This document shows, one piece after another, positions 8,986-17,569 of a stretch of DNA of 64,000 bases. The stretch is from Beijerinckiaceae bacterium (GTDB taxonomy: Bacteria > Pseudomonadota > Alphaproteobacteria > Rhizobiales > Beijerinckiaceae). The stretch is from contig CANJVX010000009.1 of assembly GCA_947478405.1 (NCBI GenBank), positions 19,810 to 83,809 of the forward strand, read 5' to 3'. The notes beneath the pieces were generated by a model. The model made no database searches. It saw only the letters and a program-made list of their open reading frames with translations, and was not told where the DNA came from. The position numbers and the translations under genes are program-made. The number at the start of each line of letters is the position of its first letter. The first letter of the stretch is position 1.

Positions 8986-10809
8986 TCAGACCGAACCATC
9001 CTTGGCACGCTCAGCACGCTTACGATCATTGGGATCTAGAAACCCTTTGCGCAAACGAACCGACTTCGGCGTTACCTCGACGCGCTCATCGTCTTCGATA
9101 TAGGCCAAAGCCTTTTCGAGGGTCATGCGGATCGGAGGCGTCAAGCGGACTGCTTCGTCCTTGCTCTGCGTACGAATGTTGGTGAGCTGCTTGCCCTTGA
9201 GAACGTTGATCTCAAGATCATTTTCACGAGTGTGTTCGCCAACGATCATGCCACGATAGACTTTCCAGCCCGGCTCAATCATCATTGGGCCACGGTCTTC
9301 AAGCTTCCACATTGCATAAGCAACAGCTTCGCCCTGATCGTTGGAAATCAAAACACCATTACGACGCCCCTGAATTTCGCCCTTATGCGCCGCATATTCA
9401 AAGAACAAACGATTCATGATCGCCGTGCCTTTGGTGTCGGTCAGCAATTCACCCTGATAACCGATCAGTCCGCGCGTCGGAGCATGAAAAACAAGACGTA
9501 GACGATTGCCGCCTGAGGGTCGCATTTCAAGCAGATCTGCCTTTCGTTCAGCCATTTTCTGCACGACGACGCCCGAATGTTCTTCATCTACGTCGATGAC
9601 GACTTCTTCAATTGGCTCGAGAATGGTGCCGTCGTCCGTACGCTTAAAGACAACGCGCGGACGCGAAATGCTCAGCTCGAAACCCTCACGACGCATGGTC
9701 TCGATCAGAATACCAAGCTGTAATTCGCCGCGACCCGAGACGATGAAGTTGTCACCGCTAGGCGAATCCTCAACACGCAAGGCAACATTACCTTCGGCTT
9801 CTTTGTAAAGACGGGCGCGGATCATGCGGCTCGTCACCTTGTCGCCTTCTGTTCCAGCCAGCGGGCTGTCATTGACCATAAAAGTCATCGACAAAGTCGG
9901 GGGATCAATCGGTTGCGCCTGCAAAGGTTCTGTCACATCCATCGCGCAAAGCGTATCGGCGACATTGAATTTTTCGAGACCCGCGATAGCAACAATGTCA
10001 CCCGCTTCTGCTTCATCAATGGGCTGACGCTCTATGCCGCGGAAAGCTAGGATCTTTGAAATGCGGCCTTGTTCGACGATTTTTCCTTCACGGTCCAAAA
10101 CTTTGACCTGCTGGTTTGGCTTCACAGAGCCAGCAAATACCCGGCCTGTAACCACGCGACCGAGATAGGGGTTTGCTTCGAGAAGTGTGCCGAGCAGACG
10201 GAAGGAGCCAGCTTCAATTTTAGGTTCGGCAACATGTTTAAGCACGATGTCGAATAGCGGAGCCATGCCTTGATCCTGAGGACCGTCCGGAGAATTGGAA
10301 ACCCAGCCTTGTTTGGCTGAACCGTAAATGATGGGAAAATCGAGCTGCTCGTCGGTTGCGTCGAGTGCGGCGAAAAGATCGAAGACCTCGTTCACGACTT
10401 CTGTCACGCGCGCGTCCGGACGATCAACCTTGTTGATGCAGACAATTGGCTTGAGACCGATCTTCAGCGCCTTGCCGACAACGAATTTCGTCTGCGGCAT
10501 TGGGCCTTCAGCTGCATCGACGAGGACGATGGCGCTGTCCACCATCGACAGGATGCGTTCCACTTCGCCACCGAAGTCAGCGTGGCCCGGAGTGTCGACG
10601 ATGTTGATGCGCACATCTTTCCAGACGACCGAAGTTGCCTTTGCAAGAATGGTGATGCCGCGTTCTTTTTCGAGATCGCTTGAATCCATCACGCGCTCGG
10701 CTACGCGTTGGTTGTCGCGGAATGCACCGGACTGCTGGAGGAGCTTGTCTACGAGAGTGGTCTTGCCGTGGTCGACGTGGGCAATAATGGCGATATTTCG
10801 CAGTTTCAT
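8986..10809 (-). CDS. typA: Translational GTPase TypA/BipA
   Basis: A 607-residue ribosome-binding GTPase of the EF-G/LepA group. Visible motifs are G1 AHVDHGKTTL (10-19), the RGITI switch I region, G3 DTPGHADFGG and G4 NKVD. The EF-G-like domains follow, then the TypA-specific C-terminal domain with TRGLIGYQGE and VYRGMIVGEH. TypA acts in ribosome assembly and in stress or low-temperature growth. The ATG at 10809 gives MKLRNIAIIAHVDHGKT, the normal N-terminus. It is transcribed toward dnaA and ends at the shared terminator. Confidence 0.97.
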   Translation of the reverse strand: MKLRNIAIIAHVDHGKTTLVDKLLQQSGAFRDNQRVAERVMDSSDLEKERGITILAKATSVVWKDVRINIVDTPGHADFGGEVERILSMVDSAIVLVDAAEGPMPQTKFVVGKALKIGLKPIVCINKVDRPDARVTEVVNEVFDLFAALDATDEQLDFPIIYGSAKQGWVSNSPDGPQDQGMAPLFDIVLKHVAEPKIEAGSFRLLGTLLEANPYLGRVVTGRVFAGSVKPNQQVKVLDREGKIVEQGRISKILAFRGIERQPIDEAEAGDIVAIAGLEKFNVADTLCAMDVTEPLQAQPIDPPTLSMTFMVNDSPLAGTEGDKVTSRMIRARLYKEAEGNVALRVEDSPSGDNFIVSGRGELQLGILIETMRREGFELSISRPRVVFKRTDDGTILEPIEEVVIDVDEEHSGVVVQKMAERKADLLEMRPSGGNRLRLVFHAPTRGLIGYQGELLTDTKGTAIMNRLFFEYAAHKGEIQGRRNGVLISNDQGEAVAYAMWKLEDRGPMMIEPGWKVYRGMIVGEHTRENDLEINVLKGKQLTNIRTQSKDEAVRLTPPIRMTLEKALAYIEDDERVEVTPKSVRLRKGFLDPNDRKRAERAKDGSV

Positions 10810-11004
10810 GTGTCAGCCGGTGGTTGGGATCTGCGCCCCGGTCCATCCGGTGCGGTCGTGTCGAGTTCATCGGGCCCATTTTGAAGTGGGGGTCGCCAAC
10901 TCGCGATCTCTGGAAATTGCGGCCTTCAGGCCGAACTTGGTGCGGTGCATACACGAAAGTCCCCACTTTGGGAACCCGTGTGCGAACGGGGTGCAGGGCA
11001 AATG

Positions 11005-11030
11005 AAAAGGCCCCGCCATAGGGCGGGGCC
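11005..11030 (-). terminator. Terminator after argG
   Basis: A 9-bp stem GGCCCCGCC/GGCGGGGCC with a short loop is followed, on the minus strand, by TTTTC. It lies about 22 bp past the argG stop and upstream of typA. Confidence 0.88.
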
Positions 11031-11052
11031 GGATTATTGGACCGCGCTTGAC

Positions 11053-12285
11053 TTAGCCGCGTTTGTTGCGCTTGCCCAAGGTGCGCAGGCGCAGAGCGTT
11101 GAGCTTGATAAAACCCGCTGCATCGAGGTGGTCATAGGCTACGGCGCCCTCCTCAAAGGTAACCAGATCTTGGTCATAGAGCGAAAACGGCGACTGACGG
11201 CCAACCACCCTGACATTACCCTTGTAGAGCTTCAGGCGGACCGTGCCGGTCACGCGCTCCTGGCTCTTGTCGATCAGGGCCTGCAGCATTTCGCGTTCGG
11301 GTGAGAACCAAAAGCCATTGTAGATCAGTTCGGCATATTTGGGCATTAGCTCATCCTTCAGGTGAGCCGCGCCGCGGTCCAGCGTGATGGATTCAATGCC
11401 GCGATGGGCTTCGAGTAGGATTGTCCCGCCAGGGGTCTCATAGACACCGCGCGATTTCATGCCGACGAAGCGGTTTTCGACAAGATCAAGACGGCCGATG
11501 CCATTGGCCCCGCCCAGTTCGTTAAGCTTGGCGAGCAGCGTGGCAGGCGACATTTTCTCGCCGTTAACAGCTACTGCATCGCCTTTTTCGAAGTCGATGG
11601 TTATTTCGGTGACGACATCGGGAGCATCCTCCGGCGCAATCGTCCGCATATGGACATATTCCGGCGGCTCCACCCACGGGTCCTCAAGGACTTTGCCTTC
11701 GGACGAGGAGTGCAGGAGATTGGCGTCAACCGAGAAAGGCGCTTCGCCCCGCTTGTCTTTGGAAATTGGGATCTGGTTTTCTTCGGCGAAGGCGATGAGC
11801 GCTTCGCGGCTCTTGAAATCCCATTCGCGCCAGGGCGCAATCACCTTGATGTCGGGTTCAAGCGCATAATAGCCGAGCTCGAAGCGGACCTGATCATTAC
11901 CCTTGCCAGTCGCGCCATGCGAGACGGCGTCGGCGCCAACTTTGCGCGCGATTTCAATCTGCTTCTTGGCGATCAACGGGCGCGCGATTGATGTACCAAG
12001 CAGATAAAGCCCTTCATATTGGGCATTGGCGCGGAACATCGGGAAGACATAATCACGCACGAATTCTTCGCGTAGGTCTTCAATAAAGATGTGTTCTTTC
12101 TTGATGCCAAGCAGCTCAGCCTTTTTGCGGGCTGGCTCCAGCTCTTCCCCCTGACCGAGATCGGCTGTGAAGGTCACGACTTCGCAGCCATAGGTGGTCT
12201 GCAGCCATTTCAGAATGATGGACGTGTCGAGGCCGCCAGAATAGGCGAGGACAACACGTTTGACGTCTTTGATGGGTCGGGACAT
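11053..12285 (-). CDS. argG: Argininosuccinate synthase
   Basis: A 410-residue enzyme joining citrulline and aspartate with ATP to form argininosuccinate, the penultimate step of arginine synthesis. The PP-loop AYSGGLDTS is near residues 12-20. [15 protein letters not shown], a family-specific citrulline/ATP stretch, is also present. I chose the ATG giving [19 protein letters not shown]. An ATG 30 bases upstream (12315) would add [10 protein letters not shown], which the family normally lacks. The gene stands alone between the PAP2 gene and its own terminator. Confidence 0.96.
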   Translation of the reverse strand: MSRPIKDVKRVVLAYSGGLDTSIILKWLQTTYGCEVVTFTADLGQGEELEPARKKAELLGIKKEHIFIEDLREEFVRDYVFPMFRANAQYEGLYLLGTSIARPLIAKKQIEIARKVGADAVSHGATGKGNDQVRFELGYYALEPDIKVIAPWREWDFKSREALIAFAEENQIPISKDKRGEAPFSVDANLLHSSSEGKVLEDPWVEPPEYVHMRTIAPEDAPDVVTEITIDFEKGDAVAVNGEKMSPATLLAKLNELGGANGIGRLDLVENRFVGMKSRGVYETPGGTILLEAHRGIESITLDRGAAHLKDELMPKYAELIYNGFWFSPEREMLQALIDKSQERVTGTVRLKLYKGNVRVVGRQSPFSLYDQDLVTFEEGAVAYDHLDAAGFIKLNALRLRTLGKRNKRG

Positions 12286-12345
12286 GGAGCGTCTCTGGTC
12301 GCGGAAGGAAGACATGCGGGCAAGGCCCGGCTTGATCGCGGCGGA

Positions 12346-13131
12346 CTATAGAGCCGCGCGTTCATCGCGCAAGTCAGATTCCTTGCTCTTTGCGCCGAGC
12401 AAGAGGCGATAAAGCCCGAGTATGATCAGGATTGTGAGGAGCCCCGCAAAAATAGTGTCGGATAGATAATGCCCACCAAAAGCCACCCGCAGCAGTCCTG
12501 TCGCGGCTCCGAAGACTATCGCCGCTATGATGGCCACCGGACGCACGGTCAGGGGCGTGATCAGAGCTGGCGCGAGCGTCCAGAAGGCGGAGGCGGTTTC
12601 GCCAGAAACAAAGGAGCAGTTACGCTCGCATTGCCCGTCAAACCGATACCAAGGGCGGAACTCCCATTGGCCACCCATGTCCTGCGTCTGGACCGGCCGG
12701 GGGCGATGGGAATTGTCTTTCAATATGACATTGGTCAGTAGCCCCGGTGCGAGGGCTAGCGTCAGGGCCAGAAAGGTAAGCGCCCGGCCTGTCGGCAGAA
12801 AGGGGTTTTTGCCGCCAAGGCGGCGCATGATCCAGCCTAATGTTGCCCCGCCAGCGATCCAGAAGGGTGCAACATAAAAAATGCTGCGCAGCATTTCGCC
12901 AAATGGGGTCACCCCGATGAAGCCTTGACCCTCCCGCCAAAACAAACGTGCGGCTGCGAGATCCAGCTCTGGAACAAAGCCAAACAGGCTGCCGCTCAAC
13001 ACTAAGAGCGCAAGAACTATGAATGTGGTGGATCGGATCAAGAGAACCTTTCGGGGTTCAGAAAGCGTGGCCTCCGCCTTTGTAGAGTGCAAGGAGCCCG
13101 GCGAGAAGGGCCTTGCCCTTGCTCTACGCAC
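12346..13131 (-). CDS. PAP2-family membrane phosphatase
   Basis: A PAP2 phosphatase-like membrane protein with about five or six hydrophobic segments. The family motifs are KDNSHRPRP (KxxxxxxRP), a serine-containing middle motif CSFVSGETAS (in place of PSGH, so its central histidine is a glutamate) and RVAFGGHYLSD (SRxxxxxHxxxD type). Such enzymes dephosphorylate undecaprenyl diphosphate, phosphatidate or lipid A. The substrate cannot be fixed from sequence. The start is doubtful: ATG 13131 gives an odd charged leader, whereas a TTG at 13041 follows a good GAAAGG ribosome-binding site and begins just before the first membrane helix. Confidence 0.85.
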   Translation of the reverse strand: MRRARARPFSPGSLHSTKAEATLSEPRKVLLIRSTTFIVLALLVLSGSLFGFVPELDLAAARLFWREGQGFIGVTPFGEMLRSIFYVAPFWIAGGATLGWIMRRLGGKNPFLPTGRALTFLALTLALAPGLLTNVILKDNSHRPRPVQTQDMGGQWEFRPWYRFDGQCERNCSFVSGETASAFWTLAPALITPLTVRPVAIIAAIVFGAATGLLRVAFGGHYLSDTIFAGLLTILIILGLYRLLLGAKSKESDLRDERAAL

Positions 13132-13154
13132 CTTGGCTCCATAGTTTGGCGTCC

Positions 13155-13949
13155 ATGAGCTTGTCGGCGGAAGAAATCGAGCGCTATGCGCGTCATATTG
13201 TGTTGCAGGGCGTTGGCGGCCCCGGTCAACAGCAACTCAAGGCTGCTCGTGTGCTTGTTGTGGGCGCGGGCGGCCTTGGCTCCCCCGTTCTTCAATATCT
13301 AGCAGCGGCTGGAATTGGCACTATAGGCATTGTCGATGACGACGAGGTTTCGCTGTCCAATCTACAGCGGCAGGTGCTGCATGCCACCGATGAGCTGGGC
13401 CAGCCAAAGGTGGAGAGCGCGTCACGGGCGATTGCTCGCTTGAACCCGCATGTGAGGGTGGTAACCCATCGCTTGCGGATCAATGCCGGGAACGCGGCCG
13501 CCCTTTTGACCGATTACGACTTCGTCGCGGAGGGTTCCGACAATTTCGAAACTCGATATGCGGTTTCAGATGCCTGTTTTCACGCCCAAAAGCCACTTGT
13601 GACGGGCGCCGTTGGTACATTTGACGCTTCGCTCACGACACTTCGGCCTTTCGAGACCAATGCTGCCGGCGACAAGAACCCCACCTACCGCTGCCTTTTT
13701 CCCGAGCCACCCCCGCCCGGGACGGTACCTGCCTGCGCTGAAGCAGGCGTGTTAGGTGCCTTGACCGGCATGGTGGGGGCCATGATGGCCTTGGAGGTGA
13801 TCCGGGAGATTGTAGGCTTTGGCGAAGGCCTCACGGGCCGTATCCTCCTTATCGATAGCCGCTCCATGCGTTTCGAAACAGTGCGCTATCTTTGGGATCC
13901 GGATAACTTGCTGAATGGCAGCAGAGAATCCCGGCGATCTCAAAGGTGA
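13155..13949 (+). CDS. moeB: Molybdopterin-synthase adenylyltransferase (MoeB/ThiF family)
   Basis: A 264-residue E1-like enzyme that adenylates the C-terminus of a ubiquitin-like sulfur carrier (MoaD or ThiS). The ATP-binding glycine loop GAGGLGSPVLQYLAAAG, LSNLQRQVLH and EGSDNFETRY are all present. YRCLFPEPPPPGTVPACAEAGVLG follows. The two CxxC zinc knuckles of E. coli MoeB are not preserved: only one cysteine remains at the first site, and the C-terminus has none. I take ATG 13155 (MSLSAEEIERYARH), which matches the family start. A longer frame reaches back to 13113 without family support. Confidence 0.92.
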   Translation: MSLSAEEIERYARHIVLQGVGGPGQQQLKAARVLVVGAGGLGSPVLQYLAAAGIGTIGIVDDDEVSLSNLQRQVLHATDELGQPKVESASRAIARLNPHVRVVTHRLRINAGNAAALLTDYDFVAEGSDNFETRYAVSDACFHAQKPLVTGAVGTFDASLTTLRPFETNAAGDKNPTYRCLFPEPPPPGTVPACAEAGVLGALTGMVGAMMALEVIREIVGFGEGLTGRILLIDSRSMRFETVRYLWDPDNLLNGSRESRRSQR

Positions 13950-14002
13950 TCCACAGACTTGCGCACAGGTTTGCCAACAGGATCTCCACATACTTTTCCG
14001 CA
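13947..14002 (+). promoter_or_regulatory. Phased array of DnaA-box-like 9-mers
   Basis: Five 9-mers resembling TTATNCACA start at 13947, 13959, 13971, 13982 and 13994, spaced 11-12 bp. They are TGATCCACA, TTGCGCACA, TTGCCAACA, ATCTCCACA and TTTTCCGCA. Matches to the E. coli consensus range from one mismatch for the first to three for weaker ones. The array begins at the moeB stop codon and fills the gap before the DUF1993 gene. DnaA binding is an inference from spacing and sequence only. Confidence 0.35.
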
Positions 14003-14103
14003 GGTTTGGGGCAAAGATTGGTGCAAATAGCACTTGCTTGAAGCCGGTTGCGCCATGCTTTATTCCTGAAGGTTCAGATTAAGAAAAAAGGGGAGGGTTC
14101 CGC

Positions 14104-14628
14104 ATGTCCTTATCGCTTCATCAGGCTAGTATGCCACTTATGCTGCAGATGCTCGGCAGTCTCGCCGGCATGTGTGACAAGGCCGCCGCCCATTGTGCGG
14201 ACAAGAAAATCGATCCGCAGGTTTTGCTGACGGCCCGGCTATTTCCGAACATGTATGCCTTCCAGAAGCAGGTGCAGGTTGCAACTGATTGGGCAGGCAA
14301 TACAGCTGCTATGCTAGCGGGTGTCGACCCTCAGAAATCACCGCATGAAGAGAAGACTTTTGATGAGTTGCGCGCGCGCATTGCCGCGACCGTTGCTTTC
14401 ATCAAAGGTATCGACTCTGCCAAAATCGACGCCGCGGACGGTCATGAGATCACTTGGACAACACCGAGCAATACACGCGTGATGATGGGAGAGGATTTTG
14501 CGCTCCATCAGTCTATGCCGCAGTTCTTTTTTCACGTAACCAGCGCCTATAGCATTTTGCGTCACAATGGCGTCGAGCTCGCCAAGCGCGATTTCATGGG
14601 CGATGTGCCGCGCGTAAAATATATCTGA
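14104..14628 (+). CDS. DUF1993 family protein
   Basis: A 174-residue DUF1993 protein, a DinB/YfiT-like helical-bundle family with no established reaction. Typical stretches are the N-terminal SLHQASMPLMLQMLGSLAGM, RLFPNMYAFQKQVQVATDWA, and MPQFFFHVTSAYSILRHNGVELAKRDFMG-type C-terminal sequence containing the family's aromatic and histidine residues. The start follows ggggagggttccgc, a good ribosome-binding site. It is first of four + strand genes with RidA, aldolase and dehydrogenase. Whether they share a pathway is unknown. Confidence 0.9.
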   Translation: MSLSLHQASMPLMLQMLGSLAGMCDKAAAHCADKKIDPQVLLTARLFPNMYAFQKQVQVATDWAGNTAAMLAGVDPQKSPHEEKTFDELRARIAATVAFIKGIDSAKIDAADGHEITWTTPSNTRVMMGEDFALHQSMPQFFFHVTSAYSILRHNGVELAKRDFMGDVPRVKYI

Positions 14629-14655
14629 AAGCACCAACGAAGAGAGAGAAGGTCA

Positions 14656-15006
14656 ATGTCGATCAAGTGTATCGGTCCCGGCGTCCGCATGAGCAAGGCC
14701 GTCGTTCATGGCAATACGGTCTATACCGCCGGTCAGGTGGCCGATAAGACCGTGGGCCTCAGTGTCGCTGAACAGACGCAGGAAATCGTTGATCTGATTG
14801 ACGCGATCCTCGCAGAAGCAGGTTCAGACAAGACGAAGATCCTGTCGGCTACGATCTATCTCTCCGATATTTCGACCTTCGCTGAGATGAACTCGATTTG
14901 GGATAAGTGGGTCGTGCAGGGACATACTCCCGCGCGCGCCACACTCGAAGCCAAGCTTGTTGGTCCGCAATACAAGGTCGAGATTGCCGTCATCGCGGCC
15001 ATCTGA
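14656..15006 (+). CDS. RidA/YjgF/Rid-family deaminase
   Basis: A 116-residue small trimeric Rid-family protein. The family hydrolyses reactive enamine/imine intermediates such as 2-aminoacrylate, and some members act in catabolic pathways. It keeps GNTVYTAGQV, SATIYLSDISTFAEMN and the substrate-carboxylate arginine in TPARATLEAKL. The C-terminus VEIAVIAAI is typical. It starts 27 bp after the DUF1993 gene behind agagagaaggtca. A GC-rich stem with T-run follows before the aldolase gene. Confidence 0.93.
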   Translation: MSIKCIGPGVRMSKAVVHGNTVYTAGQVADKTVGLSVAEQTQEIVDLIDAILAEAGSDKTKILSATIYLSDISTFAEMNSIWDKWVVQGHTPARATLEAKLVGPQYKVEIAVIAAI

Positions 15007-15018
15007 AACTGATCTTTC

Positions 15019-15045
15019 GCCCCGGGCTTTTGTCCGGGGCGTTTT
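15019..15045 (+). terminator. Terminator-like stem between ridA-like gene and aldolase gene
   Basis: A GCCCCGG/CCGGGGC 7-bp stem has a 9-base loop followed by GTTTT. It lies 13 bp past the stop. It may partly terminate or simply separate the two transcripts. Confidence 0.65.
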
Positions 15046-15081
15046 CAAATCATAAAGCCGAAAAGGCGAAAGGGAGACGAC

Positions 15082-15774
15082 ATGACGCGTGATGAAGCCA
15101 AGGAACGACTGGTTGCCGGTGGGCATATTCTCGACGCGGCCGGACAGGGTGATTTCACGCGCGGCCACATTTCCGTTCGCGTGCCAGAAGATCCGACGAA
15201 ATTCTATATGAAGCCGCATTCTTTCGGCTTGGATGAGATGACGGTTGATAATGTCGTCACCTGCGATCTCGAAGGCAATAAAGTGGATGGTTGGGCACCG
15301 CGTCACAGTGAAGTCTATATCCATTCTGAAATCTTCAAGATGCGCCCTGACATCAATTCGATCATTCACTCGCATCCCACTTACGCCGTTGCTTTCTCAG
15401 CAATGGGCCGCCGCATGAAGGCGTTGAGCCAGCCAAGCTCGCTCTTTGTCGATAATTTTGGCGTCTATACGGATTCGATCGACCTCATCCGCTCGAAAGA
15501 TATGGGCCATGGCGTGGCAAAAGCGCTTGGTAAATTTCCCGTTGTGTTTCTGAAAAACCACGGCGTCGTTGTTTGTGGCCCTACAATCGAAGATACAGTG
15601 ATCAGCTGCATCATGCTGGAAAACGCTTGCCAGATTCAGATGATTGCAGATGCTGCTGGTGAAACCGCTGGCGAATTCCCGATGGAAGATGTGCTGGCGC
15701 TACGCAAGAAACTGCTCAGCCCTGAGCAGAATGTTATCAATTTTAATTACCTCATGCGTCGCCTCAAGCGCTGA
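15082..15774 (+). CDS. Class II aldolase/adducin family protein
   Basis: A 230-residue protein of the FucA/AraD/MtnB aldolase-epimerase fold. The metal-site histidines appear in SIIHSHPTYAVAFS (two histidines about two apart), and a third is in VFLKNHGVVVCG. The N-terminal GDFTRGHISVRVP matches the family's substrate loop. These enzymes perform metal-dependent retro-aldol or epimerase chemistry on phosphorylated sugars or related hydroxy acids. The exact substrate is unknown. It has a strong gaaagggagacgac ribosome-binding site and sits between the Rid-family and alcohol-dehydrogenase genes. Confidence 0.9.
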   Translation: MTRDEAKERLVAGGHILDAAGQGDFTRGHISVRVPEDPTKFYMKPHSFGLDEMTVDNVVTCDLEGNKVDGWAPRHSEVYIHSEIFKMRPDINSIIHSHPTYAVAFSAMGRRMKALSQPSSLFVDNFGVYTDSIDLIRSKDMGHGVAKALGKFPVVFLKNHGVVVCGPTIEDTVISCIMLENACQIQMIADAAGETAGEFPMEDVLALRKKLLSPEQNVINFNYLMRRLKR

Positions 15775-15793
15775 GGCATCATTAAAAATAAAT

Positions 15794-15817
15794 GGCGGCA
15801 GGCTCGATCCTGCCGCC
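15794..15817 (+). repeat. Intercistronic hairpin
   Basis: A perfect 9-bp inverted repeat GGCGGCAGG/CCTGCCGCC with a 6-base loop lies between the aldolase and dehydrogenase genes. No T-run follows, so it is not a standard terminator. It may protect or process the mRNA. Confidence 0.7.
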
Positions 15818-15842
15818 GCAAAAACAATGATGGGAGGATAGC

Positions 15843-16883
15843 ATGAAGGCGATTGTCATTCGTCAATTTGGCGCGCCGGACGTGATGAAATATGAGGATC
15901 TTCCAGATCCGCAACCGCGTCATGGCGAAATCCGGATCGCCGTTCATGCAGCCACCGTCAATCGCGTTCTCGATGTTGCCGTGCGGCGCGGCGAACAGGC
16001 CCAGCGCGGCGTCGAACTGCCTCTGATCCCAGGCGTTGACTGCGCAGGCGTGATCGATGCAATAGGGCCTGGCGTCACCAAATTTAAAGTGGGCGACCGC
16101 GTTTGTGCCGCAGGCCGCATGCCACTTGATCCCTGCAATGAAGATGGCACGGGCGGCACCGAGCGTAATGGTATGATGGGCATCAAGCGCCCCGGTGGCT
16201 TTGCAGAAAAAGTTTGCGTGCCAGCTTCAGTGGCTTTTGCTCTTCCTGATCGACTTGGCTTTCATGAAGCCGCTGTCGTCATGCGTCATTGCCCAACAGC
16301 TTGGAACCTGCTCGTGAATGTCGCTGAGCTGAAAGCTGGCGAATGGGTTCTAATCATGGGCGCGAGCGGTAATCTGGGCAGCGTCGGAATTCAGATAGCG
16401 AAACATGTGATCGGGGCCCGCGTCATTACAACGGCCGGATCGCGCGATCGTGCAGATGCTGGTCTCGAACTGGGCGCAGATTATGCCATCGATTATTCAA
16501 CGCAGGATTTGCGTGCTGAAGTGATGCGCATCACCGAAGGCAAAGGCGTTCATGTCCTTTATGATAATATCGCAAATCCGAAAGTCTTGCCGGAAGCGTT
16601 CCTGACGTTGGGTATGAAAGGTCGTCTTGTCACAGCGGGTGCGCATGGTGGCCCGAATGTGATGATCAATTTCTTCCATCTTTACGATCATAAGATCACG
16701 ATCAAAGGCATGCCTGGCGCGCGCGATGCGGATCGGCCGAAATGTTTTAATGCGGCCGCGGATGGCAAAATCAAGGTGCGGATCGCCCACGTTTTGCCTC
16801 TGTCGCAGGCCGTCAAAGCGCATCAGATGATGGAAGCTGATTCCGGCATGGGCAAGATCGTTCTCGACCCGACCATGGGCTAA
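15843..16883 (+). CDS. Zinc-type alcohol dehydrogenase / quinone oxidoreductase family protein
   Basis: A 346-residue MDR-superfamily NAD(P)H-dependent oxidoreductase. The N-terminal GroES-like domain has MKAIVIRQFGAPDVMKYEDLP, PGVDCAGVIDAIGPGV and KVGDRVCAAGR. The Rossmann domain has the nucleotide loop GASGNLGSVGIQIAKH and VITTAGSRDRAD. The catalytic zinc set is incomplete: PGVDCAG replaces the classical GHE, so it resembles QorA/NADPH:quinone reductase types more than zinc alcohol dehydrogenases. The start follows gatgggagg, an excellent ribosome-binding site. It is last in the cluster and converges on the XRE-receiver gene. Confidence 0.88.
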   Translation: MKAIVIRQFGAPDVMKYEDLPDPQPRHGEIRIAVHAATVNRVLDVAVRRGEQAQRGVELPLIPGVDCAGVIDAIGPGVTKFKVGDRVCAAGRMPLDPCNEDGTGGTERNGMMGIKRPGGFAEKVCVPASVAFALPDRLGFHEAAVVMRHCPTAWNLLVNVAELKAGEWVLIMGASGNLGSVGIQIAKHVIGARVITTAGSRDRADAGLELGADYAIDYSTQDLRAEVMRITEGKGVHVLYDNIANPKVLPEAFLTLGMKGRLVTAGAHGGPNVMINFFHLYDHKITIKGMPGARDADRPKCFNAAADGKIKVRIAHVLPLSQAVKAHQMMEADSGMGKIVLDPTMG

Positions 16884-16885
16884 AG

Positions 16886-17569
16886 TCAGGCGCTCTTGAG
16901 CAGGCGGAAAATTTCACTGATCCGCCATGGTTTTGAAATCATCTCGGTATTGGGCGGAAGTTGCCTGTCCATGACGGATGCAGCTCCCGTCGACAAGACG
17001 ACCTTGATTGCTGGCCAAGTTTTCATGACGATATTAGCCAGAACCACGCCGTCCATGCCGGGCATCATGACATCGCTAAAGACTGCTGAAAGATTGAGGG
17101 CCTGCTCTTGCAGGATAATCAGTGCTTCTTCGCCGCTCTCAGCTTCGATCACATTGAATCGCAGTTCTTCGAGGATAGAGCGAGCGAGCGAGGGATCTTT
17201 CGTGGAATTGACGACAAGCACGCTTTGGCCGACGACCGCCGCTGCACCCGCGGTTCCGGCAAGGGCGAGGCTGCCAGCCAGATTTTTTTCAGCCCCTCCG
17301 GAGGCATGAAGCCGAACACCCACATTTTTAGCTTCGCCAATGAATTCCACCCCGGCCTTCTGCAGGGCAAGGCGCACGGCCCGGAGTTTTTCAGGGCTGC
17401 CCGAATAGCGGCCCGTTTCAAAATTATGGATCGTATTGCGATGGACGCCCGCCGCTTGCGCCAGCTGGTCTAGAGACCAATTGACCGCGGCCCGCGCCAT
17501 GCGGACTTGTGCGGGTGTCACTGTTTCGATCCCTTTTTGCATAATTGTAGGTATAATAGACCAAATCAA
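16886..17569 (-). CDS. XRE-type DNA-binding / receiver-domain fusion regulator
   Basis: A 227-residue protein with an N-terminal Cro/C1 (XRE) helix-turn-helix (about 18-75: VTPAQVRMARAAVNWSLDQL and NTIHNFETGRY). A short alanine/glycine-rich linker follows, then a C-terminal response-regulator receiver (about 115-227). The receiver keeps the phosphoacceptor Asp166 in FSDVMMPGMDG, the Ser/Thr at 193-194 and Lys213 in SKPW. The acidic pair after strand 1 is lost (VLVVNSTKD), so metal-dependent phosphorylation may be impaired. HTH-first, receiver-last order is uncommon. No kinase is adjacent. Start ambiguous: ATG 17569 or 17542 (MQKGIETVTP). Confidence 0.85.
   Translation of the reverse strand: MIWSIIPTIMQKGIETVTPAQVRMARAAVNWSLDQLAQAAGVHRNTIHNFETGRYSGSPEKLRAVRLALQKAGVEFIGEAKNVGVRLHASGGAEKNLAGSLALAGTAGAAAVVGQSVLVVNSTKDPSLARSILEELRFNVIEAESGEEALIILQEQALNLSAVFSDVMMPGMDGVVLANIVMKTWPAIKVVLSTGAASVMDRQLPPNTEMISKPWRISEIFRLLKSA

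Noticed and set aside
12286..12315. Upstream ATG for argG at 12315
   Set aside because: Adds ten residues absent from the family; the internal ATG gives the canonical N-terminus.
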